DNA of 14,444 nucleotides from DATJMJ01 sp035503975 (GTDB lineage Bacteria; Actinomycetota; Acidimicrobiia; Acidimicrobiales; Palsa-688). The position numbers were made by a program, and so were the translations under genes. Numbering within the stretch: position 1 is the stretch's first letter; every line of letters starts with the position of its first letter. Where the stretch lies: NCBI GenBank assembly GCA_035503975.1, contig DATJST010000030.1, positions 1 through 14,444 on the forward strand, read 5' to 3'. Positions 13,749 to 14,444 of the stretch are shown in pieces. The notes beneath the pieces are model-generated. The model searched no databases. It saw only the letters and a list, made by a program, of their open reading frames with translations, and was not told the DNA's origin.

Positions 13749-14444
13749 GCCGCCTCCTCCTCGGTGAGCTGCGAGAGCACGATCTCGCGGTACGTCTCGT
13801 TCGTCGACATGAGCTCCTCATGGGTGCCGACGCCGACGACGCGGCCGGCGTCAAGGACGACTATGCGGTCGGCGCTGCGGATCGTGCTCACGCGCTGGGC
13901 AACGATCACCACGGCTGCGTCGCTGGTCTCGGCGGCGAGCGCAGCGCGCAGTGCCGCGTCCGTGGCGTAGTCGAGGGCGGAGAACGAGTCGTCGAAGCAG
14001 TAGATGCGTGGCCGGCAGACGATCGCCCGGGCAATCGCCAGCCGCTGACGCTGACCGCCCGAGACGTTGCTCCCACCTTGCGCAATGGCTGCATCGAGCC
14101 CGTCTGTCATCGCCTCGACGAAGCTGCGCGCCTGCGCGATCTCGAGGGCGCGCCACAGCTGCTCATCGGTGGCGTCGGGGCCCCCGTAACGGAGGTTGGA
14201 GGCCACCGTTCCCGAGAAAAGGTACGGCCGCTGCGGCACCACCGCGATGAGCCGGGAGATGGCGTGCTCGTCGAGCATCCGGACATCGACGCCGTCGATC
14301 GTCACGGCGCCACCGGTCACGTCGAACAGGCGCGGGATGAGGTTTACGAGCGTCGTCTTGCCAGAGCCGGTCGAGCCGATCACCGCCGTCACCTCGCCGG
14401 GGTTGGCGACAAGGTCGACGCCCCGCAGGACGGGCTCTTCGGCA
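13745..14444 (-). CDS. ABC exporter half-transporter, degenerate-site subunit (5' part outside window)
   Basis: The visible 232 residues are the ATPase end of a second exporter subunit; the frame is open to the window edge, so the membrane domain lies beyond it. Seen: Walker A GSTGSGKTT, Q-loop VVPQRPYLFSGT, a canonical signature NVSGGQRQRLAIAR, Walker B IYCFDDSFSALD, where Asp replaces the catalytic Glu, and VAQRVST, where Gln replaces the switch His. The changes complement those of the downstream partner: its own nucleotide site is degenerate while its normal signature faces the partner's active site. This is the arrangement of asymmetric heterodimeric exporters. It ends TGA in a GTGA overlap with the next gene. 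The GTG at 14390-14392 is internal and not the start, because the residues before it (EEPVLRGVDLVANPGE) are normal for the family. Confidence 0.93.
   Translation of the reverse strand, partial: AEEPVLRGVDLVANPGEVTAVIGSTGSGKTTLVNLIPRLFDVTGGAVTIDGVDVRMLDEHAISRLIAVVPQRPYLFSGTVASNLRYGGPDATDEQLWRALEIAQARSFVEAMTDGLDAAIAQGGSNVSGGQRQRLAIARAIVCRPRIYCFDDSFSALDYATDAALRAALAAETSDAAVVIVAQRVSTIRSADRIVVLDAGRVVGVGTHEELMSTNETYREIVLSQLTEEEAA

Noticed and set aside
1..14444. tRNA, rRNA, CRISPR arrays and complete insertion sequences.
   Set aside because: None seen on reading both strands: no regularly spaced direct repeats, no tRNA-like cloverleaf with CCA region, and no transposase motifs.

Overview
The window is uniformly G+C-rich, uses GTG and TTG starts freely, and has at least two start codons sitting directly behind a -10-like hexamer with no Shine-Dalgarno sequence (the leaderless pattern common in Actinomycetota). 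Together with the actinobacterial flavour of the proteins this suggests an actinobacterial chromosome, in an accessory region. That assignment is inference; there is no marker gene here.

Layout. (1) 1-537: a few codons resembling the end of an aldehyde dehydrogenase, then no convincing gene, except one weak 39-codon candidate behind a good ribosome binding site. (2) 538-10253: a compact locus in three blocks. On the minus strand are an ABC ATPase of the nitrate/taurine/pyrimidine type and an imidazolonepropionase-like amidohydrolase. Divergent from these on the plus strand are a creatininase-family hydrolase and an AdeC-type adenine deaminase. Convergent to those, and again on the minus strand, is a likely operon of a PhyH-type Fe(II)/2-oxoglutarate dioxygenase, a Tat-exported NMT1/THI5-like substrate-binding protein, an adenosine/adenine deaminase-like protein and a permease with two transport domains fused in one chain. 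(3) 10447-11331: the ruin of a Wadjet (jetABCD) anti-plasmid system, in which a piece of jetC is joined directly to the tail of jetD, with two frameshifts. (4) 11332-11774: no gene, but an A+T-rich nested inverted repeat at the edge of the ruin and a strong hairpin behind the next gene. (5) 11775-14444: two overlapping minus-strand genes for a heterodimeric ABC exporter; the first runs off the window.

How the genes may work together. The binding protein, fused permease and separate ATPase form one complete importer of a family known to carry flat N-heterocycles (thiamine pyrimidines, riboflavin). Around it are three amidohydrolase-superfamily enzymes, two of them of purine-deaminase type, plus a cyclic-amide or formamide hydrolase and an oxygenase. 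The simplest reading is uptake and stepwise breakdown of an amino-substituted N-heterocycle (a modified purine, pterin or aminopyrimidine). The substrate cannot be read from sequence, and I do not recognise this gene combination as a described pathway. The exporter and the Wadjet remnant are probably unrelated neighbours.
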